Assembly: GCA_019359515.1 (NCBI GenBank)
Contig: JAHHHC010000007.1
Coordinates: forward strand, 171,508 to 235,507
Source of the DNA: Desmonostoc vinosum HA7617-LM4
GTDB taxonomy: Bacteria; Cyanobacteriota; Cyanobacteriia; Cyanobacteriales; Nostocaceae
Length of the DNA: 64,000 bases
Direction: 5' to 3'
This document shows, in pieces, positions 26,384 through 36,639 of this stretch. The first letter of the stretch is position 1; each line of letters begins with the position of its first letter. Under the pieces are notes generated by a model. It ran no database searches and was not told the origin of the DNA. It saw nothing but the letters and a program-made list of their open reading frames with translations. A program made the position numbers and the translations under genes.

Positions 26384-27871
26384 ATGACCACAGGGTTCAT
26401 CCTCATTGCAGCAATTGTCATCTTGGGAGGCGTAATTGCGACCGTAGGCGATCGCATTGGCACACGAGTCGGCAAGGCTCGCCTCTCATTATTTAAGCTG
26501 CGTCCGAAAAACACCGCTGTATTGGTAACTATTTTTACAGGCGGTTTGATTGCAATATCTACCCTAGCGATTTTATTTGCTGCTGATGAAGGATTACGCA
26601 AGGGAGTTTTTGAGCTAGAAGATATCCAAAGAGATCTCAGGCAGAAGCGCGAACAGCTCAAAACCGCAGAAACTCAAAAAAGCCAAGTGGAGGGTGAGTT
26701 AAGCAAAGCTAGGCAAGAACAAGCCAAAGCACAAGCAGACTTACAAGCAATCAATAAGTCCTTACAAGCGGCGAACGCCAAACAACAGCAAACCCAAGCT
26801 CAACTCAACCGCACCATTACCAGACAAGCTCAAACTCAAACTCAACTCCAGCGTACCCAAAATCAGCTAGGGTTAGTGATCACTCAGTATCAACAAGCGA
26901 TCGCCGAACTGCAAAGCGTATACGACCAAAGAAAGACGCTACAGGCAGCAATTGAACAACTCAAAGCCGAACGCGAAAGACTTTACGCCGACGCTAAAAA
27001 AGCGATTGACGAAGCCAAAACAGCCATTGAAGGACGCGATCGCGAACTAGCCAACCGTCAGTATGCTATTGAACAGCGCGATCAAAAAATTACTCAACTC
27101 GATAGACTAATTCAAAAACGTAATCTCGAAATTGCAGTGCGAGAACAAGTGATTACCAAGCGGGAATCTCGCCTCAAAGAATTGGAGAAACAGCAAGCTT
27201 ATTTAGAAGAAGAAGTCGCCAGACTAGAAAAATACTATCAATCCTACCGTGATTTGCGTTTAGGTAAACTGGCTCTAATTCGGGGTCAAGTTTTAGCTGC
27301 TGGCGTAGTTCGCGTTAACCAAGCCACAGCCGCCCGCGAAGCAATCATACAACTTTTACGAGAAGCTAATCGCAATGCCAACATTGAATTGAGCGAACCT
27401 GGTTCACCTGCAAATGTAGAGTTGCTGCGGGTTAGCAAAGAAAAGGTTGAGCAATTGATTAAGCAAATTAGTGATGGCAGAGAGCATGTAGTACGGATTT
27501 TTTCGGCTGGCAATTATGTCAGGGGAGAAAAACAAATAGAATTTTTTCCCGACGTAGCGCTCAATCAACTAGTTTTTTCGGGAGGTGAAGTCCTAGCTAC
27601 AACAACTGCCGATCCTAAAACCATGACTTCATATCAATTACAGCAGCGGCTCGAACTGCTAATTTCTGCTTCTCAATTTCGCGCTCGCAATGCTGGAATC
27701 GTCGAAAATGTGCAAATAGACGGTACTCTTTTGCGCTTTATTGCTCAACTGAGGCAATCTGAGCAACCATTAGAGATTAAAGCAATAGCCGCAGAAGATA
27801 CTTATACAGCCGGCCCTCTCAGAGTCAAATTAGTAGCACTATTAAACGGACAAATTATTTTTAGAACGTAA
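26384..27871 (+). CDS. DUF3084 domain membrane coiled-coil protein
   Basis: A 495-residue protein of the DUF3084 family, conserved in cyanobacteria with unknown function. Two N-terminal membrane segments (TGFILIAAIVILGGVIATVG and TGGLIAISTLAILFA) flank a short basic loop. A long coiled coil follows (about residues 85-300), then a globular C-terminal part (EHVVRIFSAGNYVRGEKQIE). The long helix probably extends into the cytoplasm. It is the next gene after ntcA, but about 165 bp separate them. Confidence 0.9.
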   Translation: MTTGFILIAAIVILGGVIATVGDRIGTRVGKARLSLFKLRPKNTAVLVTIFTGGLIAISTLAILFAADEGLRKGVFELEDIQRDLRQKREQLKTAETQKSQVEGELSKARQEQAKAQADLQAINKSLQAANAKQQQTQAQLNRTITRQAQTQTQLQRTQNQLGLVITQYQQAIAELQSVYDQRKTLQAAIEQLKAERERLYADAKKAIDEAKTAIEGRDRELANRQYAIEQRDQKITQLDRLIQKRNLEIAVREQVITKRESRLKELEKQQAYLEEEVARLEKYYQSYRDLRLGKLALIRGQVLAAGVVRVNQATAAREAIIQLLREANRNANIELSEPGSPANVELLRVSKEKVEQLIKQISDGREHVVRIFSAGNYVRGEKQIEFFPDVALNQLVFSGGEVLATTTADPKTMTSYQLQQRLELLISASQFRARNAGIVENVQIDGTLLRFIAQLRQSEQPLEIKAIAAEDTYTAGPLRVKLVALLNGQIIFRT

Positions 27872-28077
27872 AAGGGCGTGGGCTTCTCCTGTCGGAGACG
27901 CTACGCGAACGACTTCGCTCAGCCCACGGGGAATGGGGAATGGGGAATTGGGAATTGTCATTCATCATCCCTTTTCATGGCGGAGACGCTGCACGTAGCA
28001 AGATCCCGAAGGGTACGACTTCGCTCAGGGCAAGTTGTTATTGATTATTCTCCGCGTCCCCGCGTCTTCCCCACTCC
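27872..28077. repeat. Repeat-filled spacer
   Basis: It contains a hairpin (CGTGGGCTTCTCCTG ... CTCAGCCCACG), GGGGAATGGGG units, CGGAGACGCTGCACGTAGC and C-rich tandem CCCTACTC/CCCACTCC units. No gene is seen. Confidence 0.7.
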
Positions 28078-28824
28078 CTACTCCCTACTCCCCACTCCCT
28101 CCAGCTCGACAAGGACGACTGTGATGTTATCATGACCACCTTCCTCTTTTGCAGCCTCAATGAGAGAAAGCGCTACTTTGTCGTCAACGGCAGGACTATC
28201 TTGTAGGGAAGCGGCAATTTTTTGATCAACTAGTTCTTCTGTCAAACCATCGCTGCATAATAGCAAGCGATCGCCTGCTTTGACATCCAGTTGTTGTACA
28301 TCAATTTGATTCAGGTCTTCACGTCCCAAACAACGGGATAATACATGGCGAAATGGATGAATACGTGCTTCATCTTGGGTGATGTCACCAATCTTGATTG
28401 CTCGCGCTACCCAGGTATGGTCTTCTGTGAGTTGCTCTAATTGCGATTTGCGAAAGCGATATAGGCGCGAATCACCAACATGAGCGCACCAAGGTTGTTC
28501 GGAAGCACGAAAAAGTACTGCGACAACCGTTGTCCCCATATCGGCGCGTTCAGGATGATTTTGCTGATCCTGTAAAATCGCTTGATTGGCTTCCCACAAG
28601 GCTTGCTCTAGTAATTCTGGGGAAGATTTAGCTGATTGCCAATTTGTTTCTAAATACCCTTGAATTTCCCTTGTGGCGATGCGACTGGCTTCTTCACCTC
28701 CCGCATGACCACCCATACCATCAGCAACTATGAAAAATCGCCCTTCTGGGTCGATATAGTATGCATCCTGATTATTAGAACGAATAAGTCCCGGATCGCT
28801 AAAACCCGTGAAATTAAGTTTCAT
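28078..28824 (-). CDS. PP2C-type serine/threonine phosphatase
   Basis: A 248-residue PPM phosphatase of the bacterial PrpC/Stp type, which dephosphorylates Ser/Thr-kinase targets. The metal-site motifs are NNQDAYY, VADGMGGHAGGEEAS, VGDSRLYRFR, LLLCSDGLTEEL and GGHDNITVVLV. The start is ATG 28824 (MKLNFTGFSDPGL); an upstream TTG would add six residues. It follows the ABC1 kinase gene by about 18 bp on the same strand, so the two may form an operon. Confidence 0.95.
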   Translation of the reverse strand: MKLNFTGFSDPGLIRSNNQDAYYIDPEGRFFIVADGMGGHAGGEEASRIATREIQGYLETNWQSAKSSPELLEQALWEANQAILQDQQNHPERADMGTTVVAVLFRASEQPWCAHVGDSRLYRFRKSQLEQLTEDHTWVARAIKIGDITQDEARIHPFRHVLSRCLGREDLNQIDVQQLDVKAGDRLLLCSDGLTEELVDQKIAASLQDSPAVDDKVALSLIEAAKEEGGHDNITVVLVELEGVGSRE

Positions 28825-28842
28825 AAATTTTTTTTGCAACAA

Positions 28843-30528
28843 TTAATACATACGGTCATAACGCTCAAGGCGTAAAAGCAGCCGGATTAACATTACTGAA
28901 ATCCCTACTGCAATTAAACCAGGCAACAGGGCCAACCATGCAAGATTATGAACCACTAAAATAGTAGCTGAAAGGGTAAAACCACTAATTAAAAGAGCAT
29001 AGCTGATTGAGAGTTGAATATTACCCTGTCGCCGCAGCAGACGTTCTGTTTCTACAGAACGAACCCGCAGACGCATATCTCCCCGTTCTAGTTTTTCTAG
29101 TGTATCTTCTAATCTCCGTGGTAGTCCAAAAGCAGTGCTACTGACTTGAACTGCTTGACGACTTAATTCGTTGAGAAAGCTATTCCCCTCAGAACCATTT
29201 GTGTTGGTCATAAGCTGCATTGCATATGGTTGGGCAACTTCCATAAAGTTAAATTCTGGATCTAAGCCTTTGCCTACTCCTTCTAGAGTAGAGAAAGCCC
29301 GCATCACAAAAGTGAAAGTTGCTGGAAATCTAAATGGTTGATTATATGCTATTTCGTAAAGGTCGTCACTGATGGCTGCGACCGATTGGGTTTCAAAGGG
29401 CTTATCCATAAAATTATCCAGCATGTACTGGACGGAACGCCGGACTGGCCCCATGTCATCTACTGGAGCGATCGCACCCAAGTCTATCAAAGATTGAACG
29501 ACGCGATCGCCATCTTTTTGGGCAATGCCAAACAGCGTTTCCATCAGTCCTTCCCGCACATTCGCCTTAATCCGCCCCATCATGCCGAAATCGTAAAAGA
29601 TTAAAGCACCACTGGGACTCACCGCAATATTACCTGGGTGGGGGTCAGCATGGAAGAAGCCATTATTAAGTAACTGATGTAAGTATGCTTGAGCGCCTTG
29701 ACGGGCTAGTAGCTTGCGATCTAAACCCGCTGCTTCTAAAGCTTCGTATTGGCTAATTTTAATTCCAGGTAAGTATTCCAAGGTCACTACACGAGATGTG
29801 GTGTAGCGCCAGTATACTCTAGGAACTTTTACCCAGTCATAGGCGCGAAAGTTACGCCGAAAAGTATCGGCGTTACGACCTTCACTAAGATAATCAATTT
29901 CTTCCCACAGAATCCGGCAACACTCTTCGTAAATCCCTATCCAATCTCGTCCTTGTCCCCATTTGGGGTGATTTTGAAAGTAGCGGGCGATTCCCTTAAG
30001 AATTTCTAAATCTATTTCAAATAATTTCTTTAGCCCAGGACGCTGTACTTTCACAACGACAGCTTCCCCTGTGTATAACACAGCCTTGTGTACTTGCCCC
30101 AAGCTAGCAGCGGCTAAGGGGATGGGTTCAAAATTCTGGAAGAGTTCAGGAATTTTTTTACCTAGTTCTTGCTCAATAATCGTTTCTACTTGCTCGTAGC
30201 TAAATGCTGGGACTCTATCTTGTAATTTGGCTAGTTCTTCTACATATTCACTGGGGAATATGTCAGCGCGAGTAGAAAACAACTGCCCGACTTTGATAAA
30301 AGTTGGGCCCAAGTCTAGTAGGGTATTACGAATCCAGATCGCTTGCGCTTTGCGTCTTGCAGCTTGCTTAGCTTCAGTTACACCACCTGAGTAACTCCAA
30401 GATTTGTTATAACGCCAAATCTTGAACATTAAGAGCAAAACGAAAGACCAAATATCAACAAAGCGCCGTCTACTAGAGTAGTTTTCACGATTCCAACGGT
30501 ATGCTTTATCTGAATAACCTTGTTCCAT
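28843..30528 (-). CDS. ABC1/UbiB/ADCK family atypical kinase
   Basis: A 561-residue protein kinase-like protein of the ABC1 family, which in plastids and cyanobacteria affects prenylquinone and tocopherol metabolism. Motifs: the Ala-rich loop AAASLGQVHKA, VVKVQRPG (ATP-binding Lys), HADPHPGNIAV and FYDFGMMG. Two C-terminal membrane segments follow (SYALLISGFTLSATILVV and WLALLPGLIAVGISVML). I use ATG 30528; GTG 30579 would add 17 residues. The PP2C gene follows directly. Confidence 0.94.
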   Translation of the reverse strand: MEQGYSDKAYRWNRENYSSRRRFVDIWSFVLLLMFKIWRYNKSWSYSGGVTEAKQAARRKAQAIWIRNTLLDLGPTFIKVGQLFSTRADIFPSEYVEELAKLQDRVPAFSYEQVETIIEQELGKKIPELFQNFEPIPLAAASLGQVHKAVLYTGEAVVVKVQRPGLKKLFEIDLEILKGIARYFQNHPKWGQGRDWIGIYEECCRILWEEIDYLSEGRNADTFRRNFRAYDWVKVPRVYWRYTTSRVVTLEYLPGIKISQYEALEAAGLDRKLLARQGAQAYLHQLLNNGFFHADPHPGNIAVSPSGALIFYDFGMMGRIKANVREGLMETLFGIAQKDGDRVVQSLIDLGAIAPVDDMGPVRRSVQYMLDNFMDKPFETQSVAAISDDLYEIAYNQPFRFPATFTFVMRAFSTLEGVGKGLDPEFNFMEVAQPYAMQLMTNTNGSEGNSFLNELSRQAVQVSSTAFGLPRRLEDTLEKLERGDMRLRVRSVETERLLRRQGNIQLSISYALLISGFTLSATILVVHNLAWLALLPGLIAVGISVMLIRLLLRLERYDRMY

Positions 30529-30653
30529 ATGTGTTGCGTACCGCCGGGTTGTCACCGAATCAACTGCAAGAAAAGACACTCTAAATTTCTAAACTGGTTT
30601 GGGATAAATGTCATTTATCAATTGTCATTAGTTTATAAACAAATGACCAATGA

Positions 30654-30977
30654 CTAGATATTGCTGCGATAACGTTGCAATTCAGTTCGCAACAGAGCGA
30701 TTTCTGCTCGTAATTCATCAATCTCTGCTTGCAAGTCAACACTATCTGCATAGGTTTGTCCACTACCTGTGGTAGCTTGGCCAGCGTTAGCCGCTTCTGC
30801 TGCCCGGTTTGCCCGTTCTAGGACTTCTTCTGTAAACTGGCGCAGTTGTTCTCTAGCCTCGGCATCAAATTTACCTAATTCACTCAAAGCATCGGTCAAG
30901 GCGACCTCTAAACGCTCGTTAACTACTTCAGCTACCGCTCTGCCTACGAAAAAGGCTTGTACTAGTGGGTTACTCAT
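30654..30977 (-). CDS. Small conserved cyanobacterial/plastid-type protein (DUF6825-like)
   Basis: A 107-residue protein starting [20 protein letters not shown], then acidic helices and a C-terminal coiled coil ([20 protein letters not shown]). I believe it belongs to DUF6825, which also has plant members; the function is unknown. It has no signal peptide. It lies upstream of the ABC1 kinase gene on the same strand. Confidence 0.75.
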   Translation of the reverse strand: MSNPLVQAFFVGRAVAEVVNERLEVALTDALSELGKFDAEAREQLRQFTEEVLERANRAAEAANAGQATTGSGQTYADSVDLQAEIDELRAEIALLRTELQRYRSNI

Positions 30978-31297
30978 AAATTTTTGTTACGTTGCTCCGC
31001 ACAAGAATTATAACTTGCCTGTATGCTTTGCGGCTTCTGCTTTGGAGCTTGGCTTGTGTGGATTTTGGGAGATGGGGCGAGGATATTTTGTGAAGTGCTT
31101 GAGAAATCATTAATAAATTGAAATAAGAAATTGTGATTATACGTAGTAAATATGTATATTACGTTTCTGCATAATGGCGATCGCTAAACAGCAAAATCCC
31201 AGGTATTAGCCCTCAAACTTGTTGTCAGGCTAGCTATTTGATTTTCGCGCATAACAAAATTAACATCTAATACATTTTAAAACTCAGGAGGTCAGCA

Positions 31298-32740
31298 ATG
31301 GTTGGTATTGGAGAGAGTTTCGGCTTAGGAGTAATTCTGGCTGGCGTCGTATCTGGTGTCTTGGGTAACACTGCTGACCGACAAATACTAGGTGGATATC
31401 AAGCTGCGTATACAGCTTTTCTCAAGCATCAAGGTAAGTTTGTCAATCATGACCTGGAAAAAGCTCTAAAACGTTCTTTTCTATTAGCGCAACAAAGCAT
31501 TGCTGATGAGTGCCGCCAAGAGATCGTCAAATCTTCTCGGATGCGATACCGAGGCGCTCCCCGACCTGAAACATTAGAACACGAAGCTGATATTCGTCTG
31601 CTGAATCAAAAACTTAAACAACTTAAACAAGAATTAAACAAAGTTAATAAATTAAAAGAAAACACTACACCGATTACATCTTTGAGCGACTTGGGATTGC
31701 TGTTAACTCAAGCGGGAACTTTAGAACAAAAGCATATCAAAGACCAACTTTTAGCAGTAGCTATTCAAGATATTACTGTACCTTGCTATCAAACTAAAGC
31801 AGAAAATAGTTTATTAGAAAGAATCAATGCTTACTTTATCTTTGAGATTAAAAATAATCCAGTTGTCAAAGATATATTGCAAACACAATTTTTAGCTAAG
31901 ATTAATCTTCAATCTGAAGATTTAGAAAAATCATTACAGAATGTAGCGCAGGTTTTCCCACAGTTATTAGAAAAACTCGAAAATCTGGAAGAAAAGATTC
32001 AGAAAATAGGGGCAGAAAATCAAGAAAATCAAGCTATTAGACAGATTATTCAAATTAAGCTACCCCTAGAAGAACTAACGCCAGAGCAATCACAAAATAT
32101 TATCGCTCTTCTGCGAGAGATTTCAGAGGATGTTACCTTAGAATTTTTGGCAACCAAGAAAGGAAGTGTCATCCTATTTTTTGAAGGTTCACAAGATGGA
32201 TATGAACGATTACAGAGACTATTCCAGTCTGGTCAATTAGCCCAAAGATTGGGTGTGCCTGTAGAATATGTAACTACAGTAGGTGAAGATAATCTAGTTG
32301 CTGATATTGTTGATAGCAACATTTTAGATAACTTTAGACAATGGTTTGACTCATTGAGAGAATATTGGCAAAAGCCGCAATTTTTACCTGCGAGAAGCGC
32401 TGAATTGCAACCAACACAAAACACTATTCAGCGGGGTAAAGTAATTGATTTGGGTGAAGAACAGTCAATAGTACTAATAATAAAAGTAACTGAAGAACCT
32501 GATGAGATATTAGGGATTATCGTCTCTGTTTATCCAACGAAAGATGCGTATTTACCAACAGGTTTGCAAGTAATCACAATTGATGAATCTGGAGAAACGA
32601 TTCGTGAAAGCACATCTGGTAAAACTAGTGATTCTATAAAACTAGAGTTTGCTGTTGCACCTCAAGAACAATTCAGTATAGTCCTCAAATTGGGCAATAT
32701 TCAAGTTAGAGAAAATATTCTTGAGAGTGTTAGCTTTTAA
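31298..32740 (+). CDS. Partner protein of the CHAT/NB-ARC gene, DUF1822-like C-terminus
   Basis: A 480-residue protein preceded by CAGGAGG. A glycine-rich hydrophobic start (GESFGLGVILAGVVSGVLG) suggests membrane insertion. A basic helical region and coiled coil follow, then a small domain, QIKLPLEELTPEQSQNIIAL ... GSVILFFEGSQDGYERLQ (about 250-310), which looks like an effector-associated adaptor. The last 90 residues (from RGKVIDLGEEQSIVLIIKVT) resemble the C-terminal sandwich of DUF1822. The CHAT-NB-ARC gene begins 117 bp downstream, as in predicted cyanobacterial conflict operons. No enzyme motif is visible. Confidence 0.65.
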   Translation: MVGIGESFGLGVILAGVVSGVLGNTADRQILGGYQAAYTAFLKHQGKFVNHDLEKALKRSFLLAQQSIADECRQEIVKSSRMRYRGAPRPETLEHEADIRLLNQKLKQLKQELNKVNKLKENTTPITSLSDLGLLLTQAGTLEQKHIKDQLLAVAIQDITVPCYQTKAENSLLERINAYFIFEIKNNPVVKDILQTQFLAKINLQSEDLEKSLQNVAQVFPQLLEKLENLEEKIQKIGAENQENQAIRQIIQIKLPLEELTPEQSQNIIALLREISEDVTLEFLATKKGSVILFFEGSQDGYERLQRLFQSGQLAQRLGVPVEYVTTVGEDNLVADIVDSNILDNFRQWFDSLREYWQKPQFLPARSAELQPTQNTIQRGKVIDLGEEQSIVLIIKVTEEPDEILGIIVSVYPTKDAYLPTGLQVITIDESGETIRESTSGKTSDSIKLEFAVAPQEQFSIVLKLGNIQVRENILESVSF

Positions 32741-32857
32741 GCTCTAGCAGCGAGGTACTTAATATCTCATTAGATTAATGCGTAGCTAATAAAATTGGGT
32801 ATACCTCTGTGTTCCTCTGCGCTTTCCTCCGCGTTTAAAAATGTTAGTCTGCACCTC

Positions 32858-35800
32858 ATGACAAAAAAAGTTGAAATTGAATTTTTAAATGGTAGTTTTG
32901 CAAAGGGGTTTGATGTCACTCTCCGAGTGATTGATGAGTGTCAATTTACGGGTAAGCTACCTGAACAGCCAGATATTCCCAGATTGTTACGTCACTGGCA
33001 AGAGAACTTTCAAAACAAGGTAAAAAATTCTCTAAATCGTGCCATACCTCGCAGTGCAACAGAATTTAATACCAGTGATTCAGCCGAAGCTTTAGCAATT
33101 GCACTAGATAACTGGCTCAATTCTGAATCTCCAGAGTGGAAAAGAATCATATCTGGTTTACACATAAACCTCCACAAAAATGATGAAATCGAAGTAATTA
33201 TTAAAGCTCAAGACCATCAAATACGACGGTTGCCTTGGCAAGAGTGGAATTTATTCAAGAACGACTATCAGAAAGCAGAAATTGCCTTGAGTCCTACAGA
33301 ACATCAAAAAAAGAATCGTAGTTTTTGTGCTGGTGAAGAAATCAGAATTCTGGCAATATTAGGCAATAGTAACAACATTGATACTGAGTTTGATGTTGAA
33401 GAATTAAAGAAGATAGAGAAAAGAGGCGCAAAAGTCGAATTTATTAAGCAACCAAGCAAACGAGAATTCCTTCAGCAATTGGGGAATGAACAAGGCTGGC
33501 ATATTTTATTTTTTGCTGGCCATAGTAATAGCGATGATGATGCTCAGACTGGTTGGCTACAAATTAATGAAACTGAAGGCTTAAATATTAAACAATTAAA
33601 AAATACTCTGACATATGCAATTGAAAGAGGGTTGCAATTAGCAATTTTTAGCTCTTGCGATGGTTTGGGATTAGCAAATCAACTAGCAAATTTGTCTTTG
33701 CCTTTAAGTATTGTGATGCGAGAGATAATACCTGATATTGTAGCAAAGGACTTTTTACAATGTTTTCTGGATTCATTTTCGCTAAATCGATCTCTTTATA
33801 TGTCGGTACGAAAAGCAAAAGGATATGTAGCAGACCTTTGTAATGATGAATATCCTGGCATTGGTTGGTTGCCAATAATTTGCCAAAATCCTAATGCAAA
33901 AACATTATTAAGTTGGGTTGAACCAGGTGGAAGTAAACAAGCTCAAGAATCATTAGGAGTACCAACAAATACACCAGCTTATATACATCAAAATGTGTCA
34001 ATAAATAGACCAGTTCATATACCTCTATATGAATGGGCTTTTAGTGGTAGAGAAGCAGAATTGTCAGAGTTAGCAAATAAGCTAATCACACTCAAAGGAC
34101 AGCAAAGGTGCAACATAATTGGCATATGGGGTACTGGTGGCATGGGTAAGTCGGCGCTGGCTTGCAAGTTTGCCAGTTCATATAGCGATAGCGAAGATTT
34201 TCCTGGTGGTGTGATTTATCAGCGAGTAGATAATAAAAAATTAATAGATATAGCTAAAGAATTTGCTGACCACTGCGGGGATGAAATTAAACCAGAAGAT
34301 GAGCGTAGGGGTGCTGATCATATCATGCAGAAAGTATTTCGGAATCGGCGTGCTTTGCTGATTTTTGATAATGCTGAAACACAAAATATCGAGCAACTAT
34401 TACCAACCGTAACAGATCAATATTCTGTGATTGTAACAGCACGCGATCGCGGCATATTTCCCCTGAAAATGCAGCCAGAATGTCAGATAACTCTTGAGCC
34501 ACTTCCTGATAGCGATGCTTTAAGTCTCCTAGAAAAACTTTTAGGTAAAAAGCTGATCAACGACAAAAAACAAGCGGCTGAAGAAATCATTAATTTAGTG
34601 GGTGGATTACCATTAGCTTTGAGAATTATCGGGACTAATTTACAAGTAAATTCGGTGCGATCGCTACAACAATATGCTATTAACTTACGCAATGAAAAAC
34701 AACGCCTAGATAATCTCAGATACGATAATATTAATGAACTTAATGTGAGAGCGACCTTTAATCTGAGCTTAGAACAATTACGAAGAAAGAACGAACAAGA
34801 AACTATAAACTTCTTTTCATATCTCAGTGTCTGTTATCAAGATGGCTTTTCTAAGTATGCAGCCAAAGCAGCAAGTAAATTTGATAAATTAACAAAAGTA
34901 GAGGAACAACTAGGATATTTATGTAGATTTTCATTGCTAAATCACGAAAAAGGGCAAGAACGATATGTATTTCATCCTCTCATTCGAGTTTTTGCTCAAG
35001 AAATATTAGAAGCACAACCCACAGAAGCAAACAAAGCTAAAGAAAGACATGCTTTTTTCTATCAAAATTTTATTAAATATAATGATTTAAAACAAAGAGA
35101 AATTGCATCTATAGTTTCAACTGAGTTGAATGAAATTATGCGAGTTGCTCAATGGATGCAGCTTGAAGAAATTGCTGATTTTGAATTTAGTCGCCGCCTA
35201 ATGCCTTTTTTTGAGCAATATGTTTTTTGGCACCAAGCAGTCGATATGATTGCTGGATTCATCCCATTAGCAGACAAGCTTTCAGAATGGGAAGAAATGG
35301 TTAATTTACGCATTCAAAAAGCCAAATTTCTATCTCGGCTAGGTGAACACCAACAGGCTTATGAGGTGCTTATTGGTCTTGAAAGTATGCTGGATGGCAT
35401 CTATCCACCTAAACGGCGTCTGCATTGTGAAGCAATGTGGTTAACTACAAGGGCGGTAGCTTTACAAGGACTGAGTAAATTTTCAGAAGCCATAAAAGAT
35501 CTAAAACGCGCTGTTGAAATAGAAAAACAAGATGCGGGTAGCCAAAGAGGTTTGTCAAAAGCACTCAATACTCTGGCTGGAGTACTGGAGAAGCAAGAAT
35601 GCTACGGTGAAGCCATAGAAGCTTTGATGCTTTGTCTTAAGATTGAAGAAGATATAAACAAACAAAGAGACAACCGAAAAGGATTAGCAATTGCATTAAC
35701 TCGATTGGCGACTGTGCTAGGTCAGCGTGGCAGGTATGATGAAGCCATAAAAGCTTTGATGCGTTGTCTTGAGATTGAAGAAGATATAAACAAGCAAAAA

Positions 35801-36214
35801 GACAACCGAAAAGGGATAGCAATTACTCTAAATTCTTTGGGCACAAGATTCAGCCAAAATCAAGAATATGAGAAAGCTATTGATTATTTGACGCGCTGTT
35901 TAAAAATGAAAGAGGAATTGAAAGACCGAGTGGGTATAGCAATGGCACTCAACAGTTTAAGCGAGGTTATGTATAAGCAAAATGAAAATTTGGATAAGGT
36001 GATGACATATCTTCAACGCAGTGCTGAGATTAAAGAACAACTCAATAGTTCAAGCACATTAAACAAATTTATCGATATTTTAGTTAAGGTATTAAAGGCA
36101 TTTGTAAATCAGGATAGGCGTAATGATGCCTTAGCCTATTGTCAAAATATATTGGCGATTATACCTCAAAACCAACGCCTTCTAACACTGCGCGACGAGT
36201 TATCTCGATTCTAG
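32858..36214 (+). CDS. CHAT protease-NB-ARC-TPR protein (STAND ATPase)
   Basis: 1118 residues from ATG 32858; a longer TTG start is unlikely. Domain order: an N-terminal region, a caspase-like CHAT domain with His222 (FFAGHSN) and Cys267 (FSSCDG), an NB-ARC/STAND NTPase with P-loop GTGGMGKSALA (about 424-434) and Walker B LLIFDNA, a winged-helix stretch, then TPR repeats (about 880-1060; two are nearly identical). In CHAT-STAND proteins, ligand sensing by the repeats drives NTP-dependent assembly and activates the protease. The target is unknown. It probably forms an operon with the gene before it. Confidence 0.88.
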   Translation: MTKKVEIEFLNGSFAKGFDVTLRVIDECQFTGKLPEQPDIPRLLRHWQENFQNKVKNSLNRAIPRSATEFNTSDSAEALAIALDNWLNSESPEWKRIISGLHINLHKNDEIEVIIKAQDHQIRRLPWQEWNLFKNDYQKAEIALSPTEHQKKNRSFCAGEEIRILAILGNSNNIDTEFDVEELKKIEKRGAKVEFIKQPSKREFLQQLGNEQGWHILFFAGHSNSDDDAQTGWLQINETEGLNIKQLKNTLTYAIERGLQLAIFSSCDGLGLANQLANLSLPLSIVMREIIPDIVAKDFLQCFLDSFSLNRSLYMSVRKAKGYVADLCNDEYPGIGWLPIICQNPNAKTLLSWVEPGGSKQAQESLGVPTNTPAYIHQNVSINRPVHIPLYEWAFSGREAELSELANKLITLKGQQRCNIIGIWGTGGMGKSALACKFASSYSDSEDFPGGVIYQRVDNKKLIDIAKEFADHCGDEIKPEDERRGADHIMQKVFRNRRALLIFDNAETQNIEQLLPTVTDQYSVIVTARDRGIFPLKMQPECQITLEPLPDSDALSLLEKLLGKKLINDKKQAAEEIINLVGGLPLALRIIGTNLQVNSVRSLQQYAINLRNEKQRLDNLRYDNINELNVRATFNLSLEQLRRKNEQETINFFSYLSVCYQDGFSKYAAKAASKFDKLTKVEEQLGYLCRFSLLNHEKGQERYVFHPLIRVFAQEILEAQPTEANKAKERHAFFYQNFIKYNDLKQREIASIVSTELNEIMRVAQWMQLEEIADFEFSRRLMPFFEQYVFWHQAVDMIAGFIPLADKLSEWEEMVNLRIQKAKFLSRLGEHQQAYEVLIGLESMLDGIYPPKRRLHCEAMWLTTRAVALQGLSKFSEAIKDLKRAVEIEKQDAGSQRGLSKALNTLAGVLEKQECYGEAIEALMLCLKIEEDINKQRDNRKGLAIALTRLATVLGQRGRYDEAIKALMRCLEIEEDINKQKDNRKGIAITLNSLGTRFSQNQEYEKAIDYLTRCLKMKEELKDRVGIAMALNSLSEVMYKQNENLDKVMTYLQRSAEIKEQLNSSSTLNKFIDILVKVLKAFVNQDRRNDALAYCQNILAIIPQNQRLLTLRDELSRF

Positions 36215-36284
36215 TAAATATCACAATCGGGAGTTTAGTAAGTCAATTTCTGAGATACTAAGCTGTTCCATATATAACTTGCAT

Positions 36285-36316
36285 AATTAGGGCGGGCAAG
36301 ATGCCCACCCCACAAG
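36285..36316. repeat. GGGCGGGCAAGATGCCCACCCC hairpin repeat
   Basis: The same GC-rich hairpin forms the core of the two 106-bp MITEs at 14.4 and 17.6 kb. Here it lacks the MITE ends. Confidence 0.7.
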
Positions 36317-36389
36317 AGTTTTATTTAATTTGATTATGTAATTTAGATGTTTTTTAGCTTAAATCATAGCGATCGCTACCCTTAGTCAT

Positions 36390-36598
36390 TAGACCTCTTG
36401 CATAAATATTTTTTTTTGTTGGGCTACGCCCCGCTTCTCTACGAGACGCTTCGCGAACGCTAACACGCAGAGGCGCAGCGAAAAGTTCTGTTCGCGTAGC
36501 GTATCCATCAGGAGAAGGAGGGTTTCCCTCCGTAGGAAACTTTTCAAGACAGAGACGCAGAGAAGAGAACGCAAAGAAGGACTTTTGCAAGAGGTCTA
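36390..36598. mobile_element. 209-bp MITE with TAGACCTCTTGC ends
   Basis: TAGACCTCTTGCA at the left and TTTTGCAAGAGGTCTA at the right are inverted repeats shared with the element at 14108-14276. The interior differs: it holds GGGCTACGCCCCG and the GGAGGGTTTCCCTCC repeat, so other repeats appear to have inserted inside. Confidence 0.65.
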
Positions 36599-36639
36599 TT
36601 AATAATCATTGGCGTGACGCAGATAATATAATACTGATT

